A DNA stretch of 64,000 nucleotides from Spirochaetia bacterium (GTDB lineage: Bacteria > Spirochaetota > Spirochaetia > Treponematales > Breznakiellaceae), in the NCBI GenBank assembly GCA_025997675.1, contig BNUX01000001.1, positions 1-64,000 of the forward strand, in the 5' to 3' direction. Shown here piece after piece: positions 42,434-51,900 of the stretch. Made by a program: the position numbers and the translations under genes. How positions within the stretch are numbered: the first letter of the stretch is position 1; each line of letters starts with the position of its first letter. Below the pieces are notes generated by a model. That model saw only the letters and a program-made list of their open reading frames with translations. It searched no databases and was not told the origin of the DNA.

Positions 42434-43795
42434 CTATGGATCAAAGGTAATTTCTATAGGGATACGGACCAAATTAACATAGTGATCCCTTGAATACCGG
42501 GTTTTAAAGGTATCAAACAGGGTTTCCTCGGCGCTTTCAAACAGGGCAATACGGAAAAAGCCGCCTTCGGTAAAATAGGGGACCAGCACCGCCACATGGA
42601 AATGCTTCCGCATCCGGGGGCGACCCCGGGGGTTGTCATCCGTGGCGGGGTCCCCCATTTCGGTATTCACCGAGGCGAGGTAGATCCGGCCCGGCTCATC
42701 AATGGCCAGGGTATAGAGCAGGGGATGGATGCCCTCAATGCCGAAGCCCGCATCGGTAAGGTAGCCCGGGAAGGATGTGGGACCTATTCGGTCCCCGGCC
42801 ACCGAGCCCTGTCTATCCCGGCGTATCACCGCAGAAAAGGGGGCGTCCCGAACCTCAATCTCCGCCAATTCCCCAAAGGTGGGTGTGCGAAGGACCCTCC
42901 CCGCAATGGACGCCAGATTCCGGGTCCAGTCCAGGCCGAAGAAGGGGTCCTTCAAGTTCTCCCAGGGCGCGGTAAACCCGGACCCCCTATCCCCGAATGG
43001 CGCTTTGAGGGGGGGAATGGAAAGCCGCCGTCCGGTAACCGGCCTGAGTATGCCGTCCACCACCCATTTGGCGAACCCGGAGCAGTTAAGCCCGGGAGCT
43101 ATGTGCTGGGGCGCCAAATCGTCGATAAACACATACTCGCCATTTTCGTCCAGGGCGCCGTCATCCTGGAATTGCATCGGAAGCCGCTTCCGGACTTCGC
43201 CGATAAATCTCCGGACATCCCGGTAGGAATCCGGCTGGGGTTCAAAGTAGCGGAGGGGAAATTTATCTTTTGCCACGGCCAGGACTTCCTCCAGGGGCAG
43301 CGTCAGGAGCCGCTCAAAGGGGATGGGCAGGGGCAGGGCGTTGACCACATAGGCATTGTAGATCACCACATCCATCACGCACTTGTCTGCGGCGGAAAAG
43401 GGCCTGAACTGGACATAGGCATTGAAATCACTCCGGGGGAAAATCCGTATCCGCAGGGCCTGACCATCCTCCATCCGGCGGGTCAGCACCCAGGAGCCCT
43501 GGGCATACCCGGGAAATGCGCCGTTCAACTCCCTGGCCAGGATGATCATAAACTCCTCTCCCGCCGCCTCGGTCCGCACTTCCACCCGTCCGCCCCCGGG
43601 CAAGGTTTGGAGCGGCAGCACCTGGTTCAGCACCGTTCCCGGTCTCCCCTTAAACCAGGAATCCACCAGGGAGGCGCGCAGGGACGAATCGTCGGGGATG
43701 CGCCGGATGGGCAGGTCCAGGGCGGAGAGGGGGACGAAGGCAGCCAGGAAGATGAGGAAAAGGGTTATCAGGCGCGAAAATCCAGGAACACTCAT
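42434..43795 (-). CDS. Secreted protein with possible NlpC/P60-like site
   Basis: A 453-residue protein with a signal peptide (LITLFLIFLAAFVPLSALD) and no lipobox. GLNCSGFAKWVVDGIL near residue 240 resembles the catalytic Cys motif (NCSGF) of NlpC/P60 peptidoglycan hydrolases, and HFHVAVLVPYF near residue 400 could supply the His. The spacing is much longer than in classical NlpC, so this is a suggestion only. It would act in the periplasm. ATG 43795 is chosen since the signal peptide starts there. A longer frame adds a basic tail overlapping arfB. Confidence 0.5.
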   Translation of the reverse strand: MSVPGFSRLITLFLIFLAAFVPLSALDLPIRRIPDDSSLRASLVDSWFKGRPGTVLNQVLPLQTLPGGGRVEVRTEAAGEEFMIILARELNGAFPGYAQGSWVLTRRMEDGQALRIRIFPRSDFNAYVQFRPFSAADKCVMDVVIYNAYVVNALPLPIPFERLLTLPLEEVLAVAKDKFPLRYFEPQPDSYRDVRRFIGEVRKRLPMQFQDDGALDENGEYVFIDDLAPQHIAPGLNCSGFAKWVVDGILRPVTGRRLSIPPLKAPFGDRGSGFTAPWENLKDPFFGLDWTRNLASIAGRVLRTPTFGELAEIEVRDAPFSAVIRRDRQGSVAGDRIGPTSFPGYLTDAGFGIEGIHPLLYTLAIDEPGRIYLASVNTEMGDPATDDNPRGRPRMRKHFHVAVLVPYFTEGGFFRIALFESAEETLFDTFKTRYSRDHYVNLVRIPIEITFDP

Positions 43796-43826
43796 ACTCG
43801 TTTCCAGTATCGGCAAATTTTTGAAC

Positions 43827-44243
43827 CTACTCCAGCCCCGGTCGCTGCCGCTCCTGCTTTTTCCGCCCATGCAGATGCTTGGCCTTTAGCCGCTGTTCCC
43901 GGCCGGCACGGCTTGGCTTGGTGGGCCGCCTGAGTTTGGGAAGCCGGGCCGCAACGGTGATCAGGGCTTCCAGCCGGGAAAGGCCCCGCTCCAGGTTGGT
44001 CCGCTGGGACCGCTCTTCGCTGGAGGCAATGACAATTTCACCGGACTCGGAAATCCTTGACGAAAGGGTACTCCGCAGGCGGGCCATCTCCGTTTCCGTT
44101 AGCCCCGCCAAATCATCCGGACGCAGCCGGAGGGTAACCTTGGTGTTCACCTTGTTAACGTTCTGTCCGCCGGGACCGCCGGAACGGGAGAAGCTTGCTT
44201 CGGCAGCGATACGGATTGACTTTCGGAGGAGGACCTGGTCCAT
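43827..44243 (-). CDS. arfB: Peptidyl-tRNA hydrolase ArfB (ribosome rescue)
   Basis: A 138-residue release-factor-like protein with the GGQ motif in SRSGGPGGQNVNKVNTKV that hydrolyses peptidyl-tRNA on stalled ribosomes. The C-terminal tail is basic (RREQ-like, KAKHLHGRKKQERQR), as needed to enter the empty mRNA channel. ATG 44243 starts 2 nt after the TonB-receptor stop. GTG 44258 is an alternative inside that gene. Confidence 0.93.
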   Translation of the reverse strand: MDQVLLRKSIRIAAEASFSRSGGPGGQNVNKVNTKVTLRLRPDDLAGLTETEMARLRSTLSSRISESGEIVIASSEERSQRTNLERGLSRLEALITVAARLPKLRRPTKPSRAGREQRLKAKHLHGRKKQERQRPGLE

Positions 44244-44245
44244 TC

Positions 44246-46777
44246 TTAATACCGCCACTTAAACCCGAATGACACCATGGGGATGGGCAGCTCGTAGACC
44301 GGTTTATATTCGCTGGGGTTCTCCTCGCCGGTGTAGCCGTTGGCCCGGGCGATCCACACCGCATCGTACACAATGGATTGCAGATTCTCGACGGCAAGGT
44401 ATATTTCGGTGTTTACCTTTCCCTTGGGATTAAACCGGAAGAAGGAAAACTTTACATCTATCGGCCAGGAAAAACCGGTGCGTTCATCGTTGCTGTCGGC
44501 CTTGGGGGTGCCGCTGGCAAAACCGAAGCGGGTTCCTATGTGGAAGGATGGAGATGGTTTAAAGTTCAGCACCAGGTTGATGTTGTGGTACCGGTGAAAA
44601 GCGGGATAGTACCAGTCGTTTCCCGTCTTGGGGTACTGGGTACGATCGGGCTCCGGCTTTGAGCCATCGGGCATGGTTACTTCGGGAGGATTATCGGGGG
44701 CCGCATCCGGGTCCCGGTACTGGGCCCAGGTAAAGGAATAGGACAGCCAGCCGTCCCAATAACGGGACTCCAGCTTTTGCAGGATAAAATCAAAGCCGAC
44801 GATTCTCCCCACCCCGTTAAACTGGTACTCGGTGCCGGTATAATCATCCACAGAACTAAAGTAGTTGTTCCCTTGGTAAGCGGTGATCACCTTGTATGCC
44901 CGGTCAAAAACATTTTTATAATAGGCTTCAATATTAAAACTCAGCTTTTCTGCAAAATCCATTTTCATACCCAAAAGGGAAGTCCATGAACGGTTTGGTT
45001 TCAATTCATAATCCTCAACAGCATTGATTTTATCTATGGAATTAATGGCGTCATTCATGGATGAAAACAACCCGGTTCCCACCGTAACCGTAAGCGCATC
45101 AATAATGCCCCGGTTTTTCAGGATATCGTAATCAAGATTCAGCCGGGGGTTTGCCACCGGTATGGTCTGAATAGTAAAATCCCTGCCGATAAAATAAAAG
45201 TGATCCAGCCGCAATCCCAATTCGGCGCCGAATTTCCAAGCGGGGTTTTGGTATTCCAGCAGGGTGTATGCCGATGAAGAGACCCCCTGGTTTTTAACAT
45301 CCCAGGATTGATCTATTAGGGAGGTATATGTCAAAAAATTATCCGGCGCCAATTTCGGATCCAATTCGTAGGAGGTCCGTATATCCTGACGGGACAGCCA
45401 CAGGGAATACAATTCCTGTACCCCGGCGGCAAAAATAAACCCATCCCGAAAGGCCCAGTCAAAGTCGGCCCGTCCCTGGGCGGTAACGGTGGTATCCACG
45501 ATGGTCCCTTCTATACGGGATTCCTTCATATAATCCAGGATCCTCTGTTCCCGGGGATCCTCTTTCGGGTCCGGCGGCTGCTCTTCACTATGATCCAGAT
45601 GGATGCCGATATCCATATTCATGTCGGTTTCATACACCCCCGCCCCGGCGCTTCCCCTGAACACCATATCTTTGTGGGGACTCCAGGTAATACCGGCAAT
45701 GCCAAAGCCCCGGTAGTTCATCCAGTCGAAGAGCAGATCCACCTCCCGTTTGCCGCCGTCATCCTCCGTAAATTTATTGTGGTAATCCGCCCCTACACCA
45801 TCACTGCCGAAAAAGCCCGTGGCGGTCAATTCCAGATCCGTAGAAAACCGGTAATTCCCGATGATGGAAAAATCCCTGATATAAGGCGCGGTAGTAATAC
45901 TGTTGACTATTTCAAGTTCCGGGACCCCCCTGGCAATCAGCTTTGCCAGAGAAACGAAGGGGTCCCAGTAGGTCACTTTCCCCATGGCGGCAATACCGCC
46001 CTTCCCAAAAAGCGGGATAGAGAAGCCCAGATTGGTTTCACTGGTGGAGACCCCCAGGTCAAATTGGGTTTCCGTGGGGGAAGGCTTGCGGGATGTTATT
46101 TCCAGGAGGCCGGAAATGGTATGGCCGTAGCGGCTGGAAAAAACGCCGTGGGAAAGTTTGGCGCTTTCCACCATTTGGGGGACAAAGATGGAGTAGACGC
46201 CCCCCCAGTGATAGGGCTGTTCGATGTAAAACCCGTCCATGGCCGCCATGAGGTCCCCGGGGTCTCCCCCGCGGATTGAAGGCTGGGCGTCAAACATGCC
46301 GGAATACCCCACACCGGGCAGCAGTTTAACCGAGGTCATCACATCTTCTATAATTCCAATCTCCGAAGTACGGCTCAGGTTTTCTCCGGAAATAGTAATA
46401 CTGCGCCCAGTCCTGGTTTCGCCCGCCTCCGGGCTTGCCGACGCCTCAATCACCAGTTCGCGGTTTTCCATTATGCCGCCCAGGCGCAGGGAGAAGGAAA
46501 AGGCGGTTCCCTCCACCGGTATCAGCAGCCTGCCGTTTTCATACCCCGGATAGGCGATACGGATTACCACCTGCCGGTCATCGGGAACCGCCAGCACCGC
46601 CCGGCCATCCTCGTCGCAGGGGTACTCCGTACCGTCCCAGGAACGGATCACCGCGCCCTCCAGGGGGATTTCCAGGTCGGCGTCACTAACGGTGATCATC
46701 ACATCCCGGGCAAAAAGGGGCACACAAAAACTGAGGAAGGTTACCAGGACAACGGGAAGGACGGGACTTTTTGACAT
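44246..46777 (-). CDS. TonB-dependent outer-membrane receptor
   Basis: An 843-residue outer-membrane barrel. Signal peptide (VVLVTFLSFCVPLFA), a carboxypeptidase-regulatory-like domain (about 25-95, with VVIRIAYPGYENGRL), a plug (SVKLLPGVGYSGMFDAQPSIRGG, split here as LLPGVGYSGMFDA and PSIRGGDPGDLMAAMDGFY) and a barrel ending in SFGFKWRY, the aromatic C-terminal residue needed for assembly. The ligand is unknown. It lies 8 bp after metK with no strong ribosome site. Confidence 0.9.
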   Translation of the reverse strand: MSKSPVLPVVLVTFLSFCVPLFARDVMITVSDADLEIPLEGAVIRSWDGTEYPCDEDGRAVLAVPDDRQVVIRIAYPGYENGRLLIPVEGTAFSFSLRLGGIMENRELVIEASASPEAGETRTGRSITISGENLSRTSEIGIIEDVMTSVKLLPGVGYSGMFDAQPSIRGGDPGDLMAAMDGFYIEQPYHWGGVYSIFVPQMVESAKLSHGVFSSRYGHTISGLLEITSRKPSPTETQFDLGVSTSETNLGFSIPLFGKGGIAAMGKVTYWDPFVSLAKLIARGVPELEIVNSITTAPYIRDFSIIGNYRFSTDLELTATGFFGSDGVGADYHNKFTEDDGGKREVDLLFDWMNYRGFGIAGITWSPHKDMVFRGSAGAGVYETDMNMDIGIHLDHSEEQPPDPKEDPREQRILDYMKESRIEGTIVDTTVTAQGRADFDWAFRDGFIFAAGVQELYSLWLSRQDIRTSYELDPKLAPDNFLTYTSLIDQSWDVKNQGVSSSAYTLLEYQNPAWKFGAELGLRLDHFYFIGRDFTIQTIPVANPRLNLDYDILKNRGIIDALTVTVGTGLFSSMNDAINSIDKINAVEDYELKPNRSWTSLLGMKMDFAEKLSFNIEAYYKNVFDRAYKVITAYQGNNYFSSVDDYTGTEYQFNGVGRIVGFDFILQKLESRYWDGWLSYSFTWAQYRDPDAAPDNPPEVTMPDGSKPEPDRTQYPKTGNDWYYPAFHRYHNINLVLNFKPSPSFHIGTRFGFASGTPKADSNDERTGFSWPIDVKFSFFRFNPKGKVNTEIYLAVENLQSIVYDAVWIARANGYTGEENPSEYKPVYELPIPMVSFGFKWRY

Positions 46778-46785
46778 ACAAGCTA

Positions 46786-47955
46786 TTATTTAACCGCTTT
46801 TTTCAGTTCCTCTGCCTTATCGGTCTTTTCCCAGGGGAATTCCGCCCGGCCAAAGTGGCCGTAGCTGGCGGTTTTCCGGTAGATGGGCCGGCGAAGGTCA
46901 AGGCTTGAGATGATCCCCGCAGGGGTGAGGTCGAAGACGCTCTTTACCGCTTCTTCAATCCTGGCTTCCGCCACCGTGGCGGTACCAAAGGTATCCACCA
47001 TCACCGATACCGGGAAGGGGACGCCTATAGCGTAGGCCAGTTCCACTTCACAGCGCTCCGCAAGAGCGGCGGCCACGATGTTCTTCGCTACGTAGCGGGC
47101 CATGTAGGCGGCGGAACGATCCACCTTGGTGGGGTCCTTGCCGGAGAAGGCGCCCCCCCCGTGACGGCCCATGCCGCCGTAGGTGTCCACGATGATCTTC
47201 CGGCCCGTCAGGCCCGTGTCGCCGAAGGGGCCGCCCACTACAAAACGTCCGGTGGGGTTGATGTAATACTTGGTTTTCCCGTCCAGAAGACCCGTGGGCT
47301 CCAGGATCGGCTTGATAATATCGCCGATCACCGCGTCCTTGATGTCCTTGTAGGCAATTCCGTCGTCGTGCTGGTGGGAAACCACCACCGCGTCGATGCG
47401 GATAGGTTTGTGCCCCTCGTATTCCACAGTTACCTGGCTTTTCGCATCGGGGCGCAGCCACTTGATGGTTTTGTTTTTGCGCAAATCCGTGGCGCGGTGC
47501 AGGATCTTGTGGGCCAGGGTGATGGGCAAGGGCATCAGTTCCGCAGTTTCGTTACAGGCAAAGCCGAACATCATCCCCTGATCACCCGCTCCCTGCTGAC
47601 CCTTATACTCCTCAAGCCCCACACCGGAAACCCCCTGGCTGATATCCGGGGACTGGCTGTGGATCATGTCCAGGACCGCCATGGACTGGTAGTCCAGCCC
47701 GTAGGCGGGGTCCGTGTAGCCGATATCCTTCGCCACATTCCGGACCACATCCTGGAAATCCACGAAGGTTTTTGTCGTTATCTCACCGCCGACCAGGACC
47801 AGGGATGTTGAAGCGAAGGTTTCGCAGGCAACCCGGCTTTGAGGGTCGTCCCGGTAACATGCGTCAAGGATCGCATCGGACATCTGATCGCAGAGCTTAT
47901 CGGGATGACCCTCGCCAACCGATTCCGAAGTAAAGAAGTATCGCCGGTTTTCCAT
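46786..47955 (-). CDS. metK: S-adenosylmethionine synthetase
   Basis: A 389-residue enzyme making SAM from methionine and ATP. Starts [20 protein letters not shown] (active-site His). The hexapeptide-type ATP site is [10 protein letters not shown]. The P-loop-like [19 protein letters not shown] lies in the third domain. Length is typical. GAGGCGG precedes the ATG. Second gene of the leftward run. Confidence 0.98.
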   Translation of the reverse strand: MENRRYFFTSESVGEGHPDKLCDQMSDAILDACYRDDPQSRVACETFASTSLVLVGGEITTKTFVDFQDVVRNVAKDIGYTDPAYGLDYQSMAVLDMIHSQSPDISQGVSGVGLEEYKGQQGAGDQGMMFGFACNETAELMPLPITLAHKILHRATDLRKNKTIKWLRPDAKSQVTVEYEGHKPIRIDAVVVSHQHDDGIAYKDIKDAVIGDIIKPILEPTGLLDGKTKYYINPTGRFVVGGPFGDTGLTGRKIIVDTYGGMGRHGGGAFSGKDPTKVDRSAAYMARYVAKNIVAAALAERCEVELAYAIGVPFPVSVMVDTFGTATVAEARIEEAVKSVFDLTPAGIISSLDLRRPIYRKTASYGHFGRAEFPWEKTDKAEELKKAVK

Positions 47956-47986
47956 ACAATTCCGCCTCTTTCAATAAAAATTATTT

Positions 47987-48496
47987 CTATAAACCCTGAG
48001 CAAGATCTAAAAGACTCTGCCGGGTATCGTCCGCCTGTTGTTTACCGATAGGCCTGCGTGCGTCCCTGGCTTTCTCCTCATAAATCCCCGCGATGTCCGT
48101 AAAGAATTCCCTCATCATCTGCCGGGCATCGGGATTGTCCAGGTTCCGCGGTAAATCCGGGATGGTTAACTTCATACCCACTTCAATTAAATCGGGATCC
48201 TTCACCACATCATTGGAAGCCAGCATGATCAGGGGGAAGAAATAGGCGTCCGGAACACCAAACGGCTTTCCATTACCGTAGAATCTTCTGGCAATCTTGG
48301 TCAGCCAATCGTCGGCTTTAACCACATAGTCCGCCGCGCCCTCAAGAATAAGCCGGTCCTCGTATTTGTTGTACACATTGTCGAAGGAAAGGTTCATTTC
48401 CTCCTGGTGATCTTCCACCGGAGCAGGCGCCGACTTACAGGCCCCTAAAAGCACCGCCGCAATCAGGGCGGTCAATAGTACGTGTTTTGTTCGCAT
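47987..48496 (-). CDS. LysM-domain lipoprotein
   Basis: A 169-residue lipoprotein with lipobox LLGAC (Cys at about 20). A LysM-like domain runs from about 58 to 115: YVVKADDWLTKIARRFYG and IEVGMKLTIPDLP. It would bind peptidoglycan from a membrane anchor. AGGAGG precedes the ATG at 48496. A TATAAT -10 box lies at 48523-48518, though its -35 is poor. First gene of the seven-gene leftward run, divergent from recO. Confidence 0.85.
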   Translation of the reverse strand: MRTKHVLLTALIAAVLLGACKSAPAPVEDHQEEMNLSFDNVYNKYEDRLILEGAADYVVKADDWLTKIARRFYGNGKPFGVPDAYFFPLIMLASNDVVKDPDLIEVGMKLTIPDLPRNLDNPDARQMMREFFTDIAGIYEEKARDARRPIGKQQADDTRQSLLDLAQGL

Positions 48497-48571
48497 GGTA
48501 TCCTCCTGGATAATAATATTATACCGCAAAATAAAAATAATGACTAGTGAAACCAATGGCGCTTTGATAGT

Positions 48572-49234
48572 ATGATGAAACACATGGCCCGGCTTTTTAC
48601 CTATTCAGCCCTGATCCTCCGGGTGCGTCCTTCCGGGGAATCCAACCGGGAAGCCTGGATGCTGACGGCCGAGGAGGGTATCCTCCGGGCCACGGTTTTC
48701 GGGGGGCCAAAGAGCAAGCTCCGGGCGCATGTGGAACCCTATCACGGGGGGAAGCTCTGGATATACCGGGACCCGGTGAGGGACTCCCGGAAGATAAGCG
48801 ACTTCGATGTCCAATCCTGGAAGCCGGGGATACGGGAACGCTATGAGCGGTCCACCGCCGCTGCCGCCATTGCGGAAACCATCCTGGCGGCTTACGGCGG
48901 CGGCGGCCCCTGGGAGCATGCCTTCACCCTGGCGGATGCCTCCCTTGAGGCCCTGGGAACGGCGGATGAACCCTGCTGCACCCGGATTTTTATCCACTTC
49001 CTCTGGCATTGGGCGGAAATCCTCGGCATACGGCCTGATTTGGATGAAACCGGGGAGGAGGCTACCCCTCTGGGGCCGGGGGCACAAGGATGGCTAAGGG
49101 CGGTACGGGATCTGGCCCCTTCCCAGATGAGCCGTTACACCCTGGACGGGGTTTCGGTGCGTCAGGCCCGGGCCTTTGTGACCGGCATTGTGGGGGGGGC
49201 CCTGGGGAAATGGCTGGGGACCTGGGACTTTTAA
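48572..49234 (+). CDS. recO: DNA repair protein RecO
   Basis: A 220-residue RecFOR mediator that anneals DNA and loads RecA. FTYSALILRVRPSGESNREA is the OB-fold start, and RATVFGGPKSKLRAHVEPY is the usual RecO signature. The helical second domain follows (FIHFLWHWAEILGIRPDLD). The zinc-finger cysteines of many RecO proteins are not seen. ATG 48572 or the in-frame ATG 48584 could be the start. Two near-overlapping codons make this uncertain. Confidence 0.88.
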   Translation: MMKHMARLFTYSALILRVRPSGESNREAWMLTAEEGILRATVFGGPKSKLRAHVEPYHGGKLWIYRDPVRDSRKISDFDVQSWKPGIRERYERSTAAAAIAETILAAYGGGGPWEHAFTLADASLEALGTADEPCCTRIFIHFLWHWAEILGIRPDLDETGEEATPLGPGAQGWLRAVRDLAPSQMSRYTLDGVSVRQARAFVTGIVGGALGKWLGTWDF

Positions 49235-49251
49235 GGAAAAGGAGCGGAGAT

Positions 49252-50580
49252 ATGCGGGCGGTAGACATCATCATGAACAAGCGGGCGGGGAAGGAGCTTT
49301 CCCGGGAGGAGTTGTCCTTTCTTATCGGCGGCTATGTGGCGGGGGAGATTCCCGACTACCAGGTATCCGCCTGGGCAATGGCGGTCTTTTTCCAGGGAAT
49401 GACGGCAGCGGAAACGGCGGTATTGACGGAACTGATGCTTAACTCCGGGGCGCGTATGGACCTTTCCGGCATAGACGGCCCCTTTGTGGACAAACATTCC
49501 ACCGGCGGCGTGGGGGACAAGACCAGCCTCATCCTGGCGCCCCTGGTCGCATCCCTGGGCATCAAGGACCCCATGATGTCGGGCCGGGCCTTGGGGCATA
49601 CCGGGGGCACCCTGGACAAGCTGGACGCCATCCCCGGCTACCGTACCCAGTTGGAGGCTGCCGAATTCCGGCGCATCCTGGCCAAGGATGGGTTCGCCAT
49701 GACCGGCCAGACCCGGGACATCGTCCCCGCGGACCGGCTCCTCTACGCACTCCGGGACGTGACGGGCACAGTGGAGTCCATCCCCCTGATCACCGCCAGC
49801 ATCCTCTCCAAAAAGGTTGCGGAAGGGGCGGACGCCCTGGTCTTTGATGTCAAATTCGGCTCCGGCGCCTTTATGAAGGACAGCGCCGACGGAGAAAAAC
49901 TCGCCTGTTCCCTGGTGGACACCGGAACCGCCATGGGAAAACGGATTATCGCCCTCCTCACAGACATGAACGAGCCCCTGGGAACCATGATGGGCAATTT
50001 CCTTGAGGTGGAGGAAAGCCTTAACTGCCTGGAAGGCCGCGGCCCGGCGGATTTAATGGAAGTAACCCTGGAACTGGGCGCCCGGATGGTGATGCTCGGC
50101 GGCAAGGCCAAGACCCCCGCAGAGGGACGCGCCCTCTGCGAGGAAGCCCTGGCAGGGGGCAAACCCCGAACACTGTTCCTGGCGAATATTGAAAGCCAGG
50201 GGGGTGACGTAAAAAAGTTCCTGGATATGCGGGGCGTCTACCGTTCCCCGGTGCACGCGGAACTGCGGGCGGAAAAGACCGCCTACCTTTCCCGGATAGA
50301 CGCCTGGAAGGTGGGCCACGCCGGGGTGGATCTGGGGGTTGGGCGGAACCGCACCGAGGACGCGGTAAGTCCCACCGCCGGTGTACAGTTCCACCGGAAA
50401 GGCGGCGACAGGGTTACTGCAGGGGACCTCGTCATGACTGTCTGGGCACGGGACGAAGCGGGGCTGGCGGCGGCCATGCCCCAGCTGCGGGAGGCGGTGG
50501 AGTATGCGGAAACAGTGTTCAAGGAAAACGGTGCACCTGCTCAGAGGAAGCTGGTGCTTGCGGCACTGCCGACGGAGTAG
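49252..50580 (+). CDS. deoA: Pyrimidine-nucleoside (thymidine) phosphorylase
   Basis: A 442-residue salvage enzyme cleaving thymidine/uridine to base and (deoxy)ribose-1-phosphate. Family signature SGRALGHTGGTLDKLDAIPG lies at about 110-130, with VDKHSTGGVGDKTSL as the phosphate-binding site and the C-terminal ALGVGRNRTEDAV-type loop (LGVGRNRTEDAVSP). AAAAGGAG precedes the ATG at 49252. It follows recO by 17 bp. It could equally be called pdp. Confidence 0.95.
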   Translation: MRAVDIIMNKRAGKELSREELSFLIGGYVAGEIPDYQVSAWAMAVFFQGMTAAETAVLTELMLNSGARMDLSGIDGPFVDKHSTGGVGDKTSLILAPLVASLGIKDPMMSGRALGHTGGTLDKLDAIPGYRTQLEAAEFRRILAKDGFAMTGQTRDIVPADRLLYALRDVTGTVESIPLITASILSKKVAEGADALVFDVKFGSGAFMKDSADGEKLACSLVDTGTAMGKRIIALLTDMNEPLGTMMGNFLEVEESLNCLEGRGPADLMEVTLELGARMVMLGGKAKTPAEGRALCEEALAGGKPRTLFLANIESQGGDVKKFLDMRGVYRSPVHAELRAEKTAYLSRIDAWKVGHAGVDLGVGRNRTEDAVSPTAGVQFHRKGGDRVTAGDLVMTVWARDEAGLAAAMPQLREAVEYAETVFKENGAPAQRKLVLAALPTE

Positions 50581-50582
50581 TG

Positions 50583-50903
50583 CTAATCCTTTAAGGTTTG
50601 TTTAAGCTGGGCGCTTTCTGCGCCAGTTAAAATTCCCTTATCCTGTAGTATACCACAAAGCAGATCAAGAAAGCGGTTTAAGTGTGCAAAGTGATTTGTC
50701 TCAATCCGTTCAATATCCGCCTTAGTTGCCATATTTTGAATATCAGCTTTGGTTACCACATCCAAGGGAATATCGGGCAATTTACCAAATCCAAACCTGA
50801 AAAACAGGAGGCCCCGGCCGCAAAACCCTACCGCCGCCAGTATAAACGCCGGGGTTACAAACCAGAGAGGAATATGATTATGGAGAAAATCCCAGATTGT
50901 CAT
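50583..50903 (-). CDS. Small membrane protein, unknown function
   Basis: A 106-residue protein, not recognised. One membrane span (PLWFVTPAFILAAVGFCG) is followed by a predicted helix with a short repeat (VTKADIQNMATKADIERI). The C-terminus is charged. It is converged upon by deoA (2-bp gap). Its promoter ends 7 nt before ATG 50903. Confidence 0.6.
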   Translation of the reverse strand: MTIWDFLHNHIPLWFVTPAFILAAVGFCGRGLLFFRFGFGKLPDIPLDVVTKADIQNMATKADIERIETNHFAHLNRFLDLLCGILQDKGILTGAESAQLKQTLKD

Positions 50904-50910
50904 TGTTATA

Positions 50911-50939
50911 ACTATACGTTATTCCCGGCGATAAGTCAA
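50911..50939 (-). promoter_or_regulatory. Promoter of the small membrane-protein gene, leaderless geometry
   Basis: Read leftward, -35 TTGACT (50939-50934), a 17-bp spacer and -10 TATAGT (50916-50911), then seven bases and ATG 50903. The -35 overlaps the stop of the DUF364 gene. Confidence 0.65.
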
Positions 50940-51715
50940 CCACGCCACGTGGGTATACTCACCCGTTTCCCTGCATCAACGATCGTGGCGCACTGGTCTT
51001 TCCCGTTTATCACTTCCCGGCATAAATCCGGGTCGCGTATCACCAGCCCCTGGAGGTCCCGTACCCCGAAATCGAAGAGCGGGGGCGCAAGGGGGACGGT
51101 GGGTCCCGCCAGGATCAACCCCTGCGGGCGGGAAAGTTCCAGAAGCCGGGGCAGGGTCTTGTTTATCACCGTGACGGCGGTGGCAAAGATAAAGTCCGCT
51201 CCGGGAAGGATGAATTCGCAGGCCGAATCGGGGTAATCTCCGGGACCGGGCCGCTTTTCCAGGATTGACAGGTCGCATATACCCCCCAGGGTCTTTTCCA
51301 GGTGCATGAAATGGCCGATTACGGCGACCTTTTTCCCCCGCACCGTATCCCGCCATGCCCCAAAAGCGCCGCCCCCCTCCCCTAAGAGGGCCCGCCCTAC
51401 CTGCTCGTGTTCCGGGGAGTTCCAGAAGGCATTGATCGCCGCCACCCCCAGGCTTGCTTCGGCGAAATTCCAGGACTTTGCCGCCGCCGCCAGTTCCCGC
51501 AGCGGCATCCCTGCCAAGGCTTGGCTGGATTCGGGCAGAAGCCGGGGACGGGTTTCCGTATTATGGACCCTCGCAAGATTCATGGCCAGCCCGACCCGGT
51601 CCCCGGAACGGACATAGGTCCAGAACTCGCCGGCAATTACCTCGTCGGCCTTTAGGTCCGGAGGTATGGGGTCTATCAGCGCATCGTAGAGTGCCCAGGG
51701 GTTTCGTTCGGTCAT
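50936..51715 (-). CDS. DUF364/DUF4213 putative heavy-metal chelation protein
   Basis: A 259-residue protein. VGLAMNLARVHNTETRP lies in the N-terminal (DUF4213) part, and GKKVAVIGHFMHLEKTLG with ADFIFATAVTVINKTLPRLL in the Rossmann-like DUF364 part. Family members are usually linked to iron-siderophore, cobalamin or molybdate ABC transporters, as here (FecBCD-type transporter 0.4 kb away, divergent). ATG 51715 overlaps the small upstream gene by ATGA. Confidence 0.85.
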   Translation of the reverse strand: MTERNPWALYDALIDPIPPDLKADEVIAGEFWTYVRSGDRVGLAMNLARVHNTETRPRLLPESSQALAGMPLRELAAAAKSWNFAEASLGVAAINAFWNSPEHEQVGRALLGEGGGAFGAWRDTVRGKKVAVIGHFMHLEKTLGGICDLSILEKRPGPGDYPDSACEFILPGADFIFATAVTVINKTLPRLLELSRPQGLILAGPTVPLAPPLFDFGVRDLQGLVIRDPDLCREVINGKDQCATIVDAGKRVSIPTWRG

Positions 51716-51885
51716 GATACGGCTGGCCAGCCCCGGTGGTATTCCTGAAAACAATCAAGACAGACTTCACCGGTAATAGTAGAAAAAATGCGGGCAGGTT
51801 CCCAATACTGTTGATTCATGGCTGTGTCTTGATCCTCCTCATCCGTTATCAGTTTAGTCAATTCCTTCGGAATTTTCAACGCCAT
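51712..51885 (-). CDS. Small CxxC protein upstream of the DUF364 gene
   Basis: A 57-residue protein, not recognised, with one CLDC pair near the C-terminus and an acidic middle (TDEEDQDTAMNQQYW). The ATG at 51885 has AAGGAAA 8 nt before it, and its TGA overlaps the next start as ATGA, both signs of a real gene. A frame extended into array A4 is rejected. Confidence 0.5.
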   Translation of the reverse strand: MALKIPKELTKLITDEEDQDTAMNQQYWEPARIFSTITGEVCLDCFQEYHRGWPAVS

Positions 51886-51900
51886 TACGTTTTTCCTTGA

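Noticed and set aside
42596..43933. 445-residue rightward ORF opposite the secreted protein and arfB
   Set aside because: Shadow frame. The leftward genes have signal peptide and GGQ motif.
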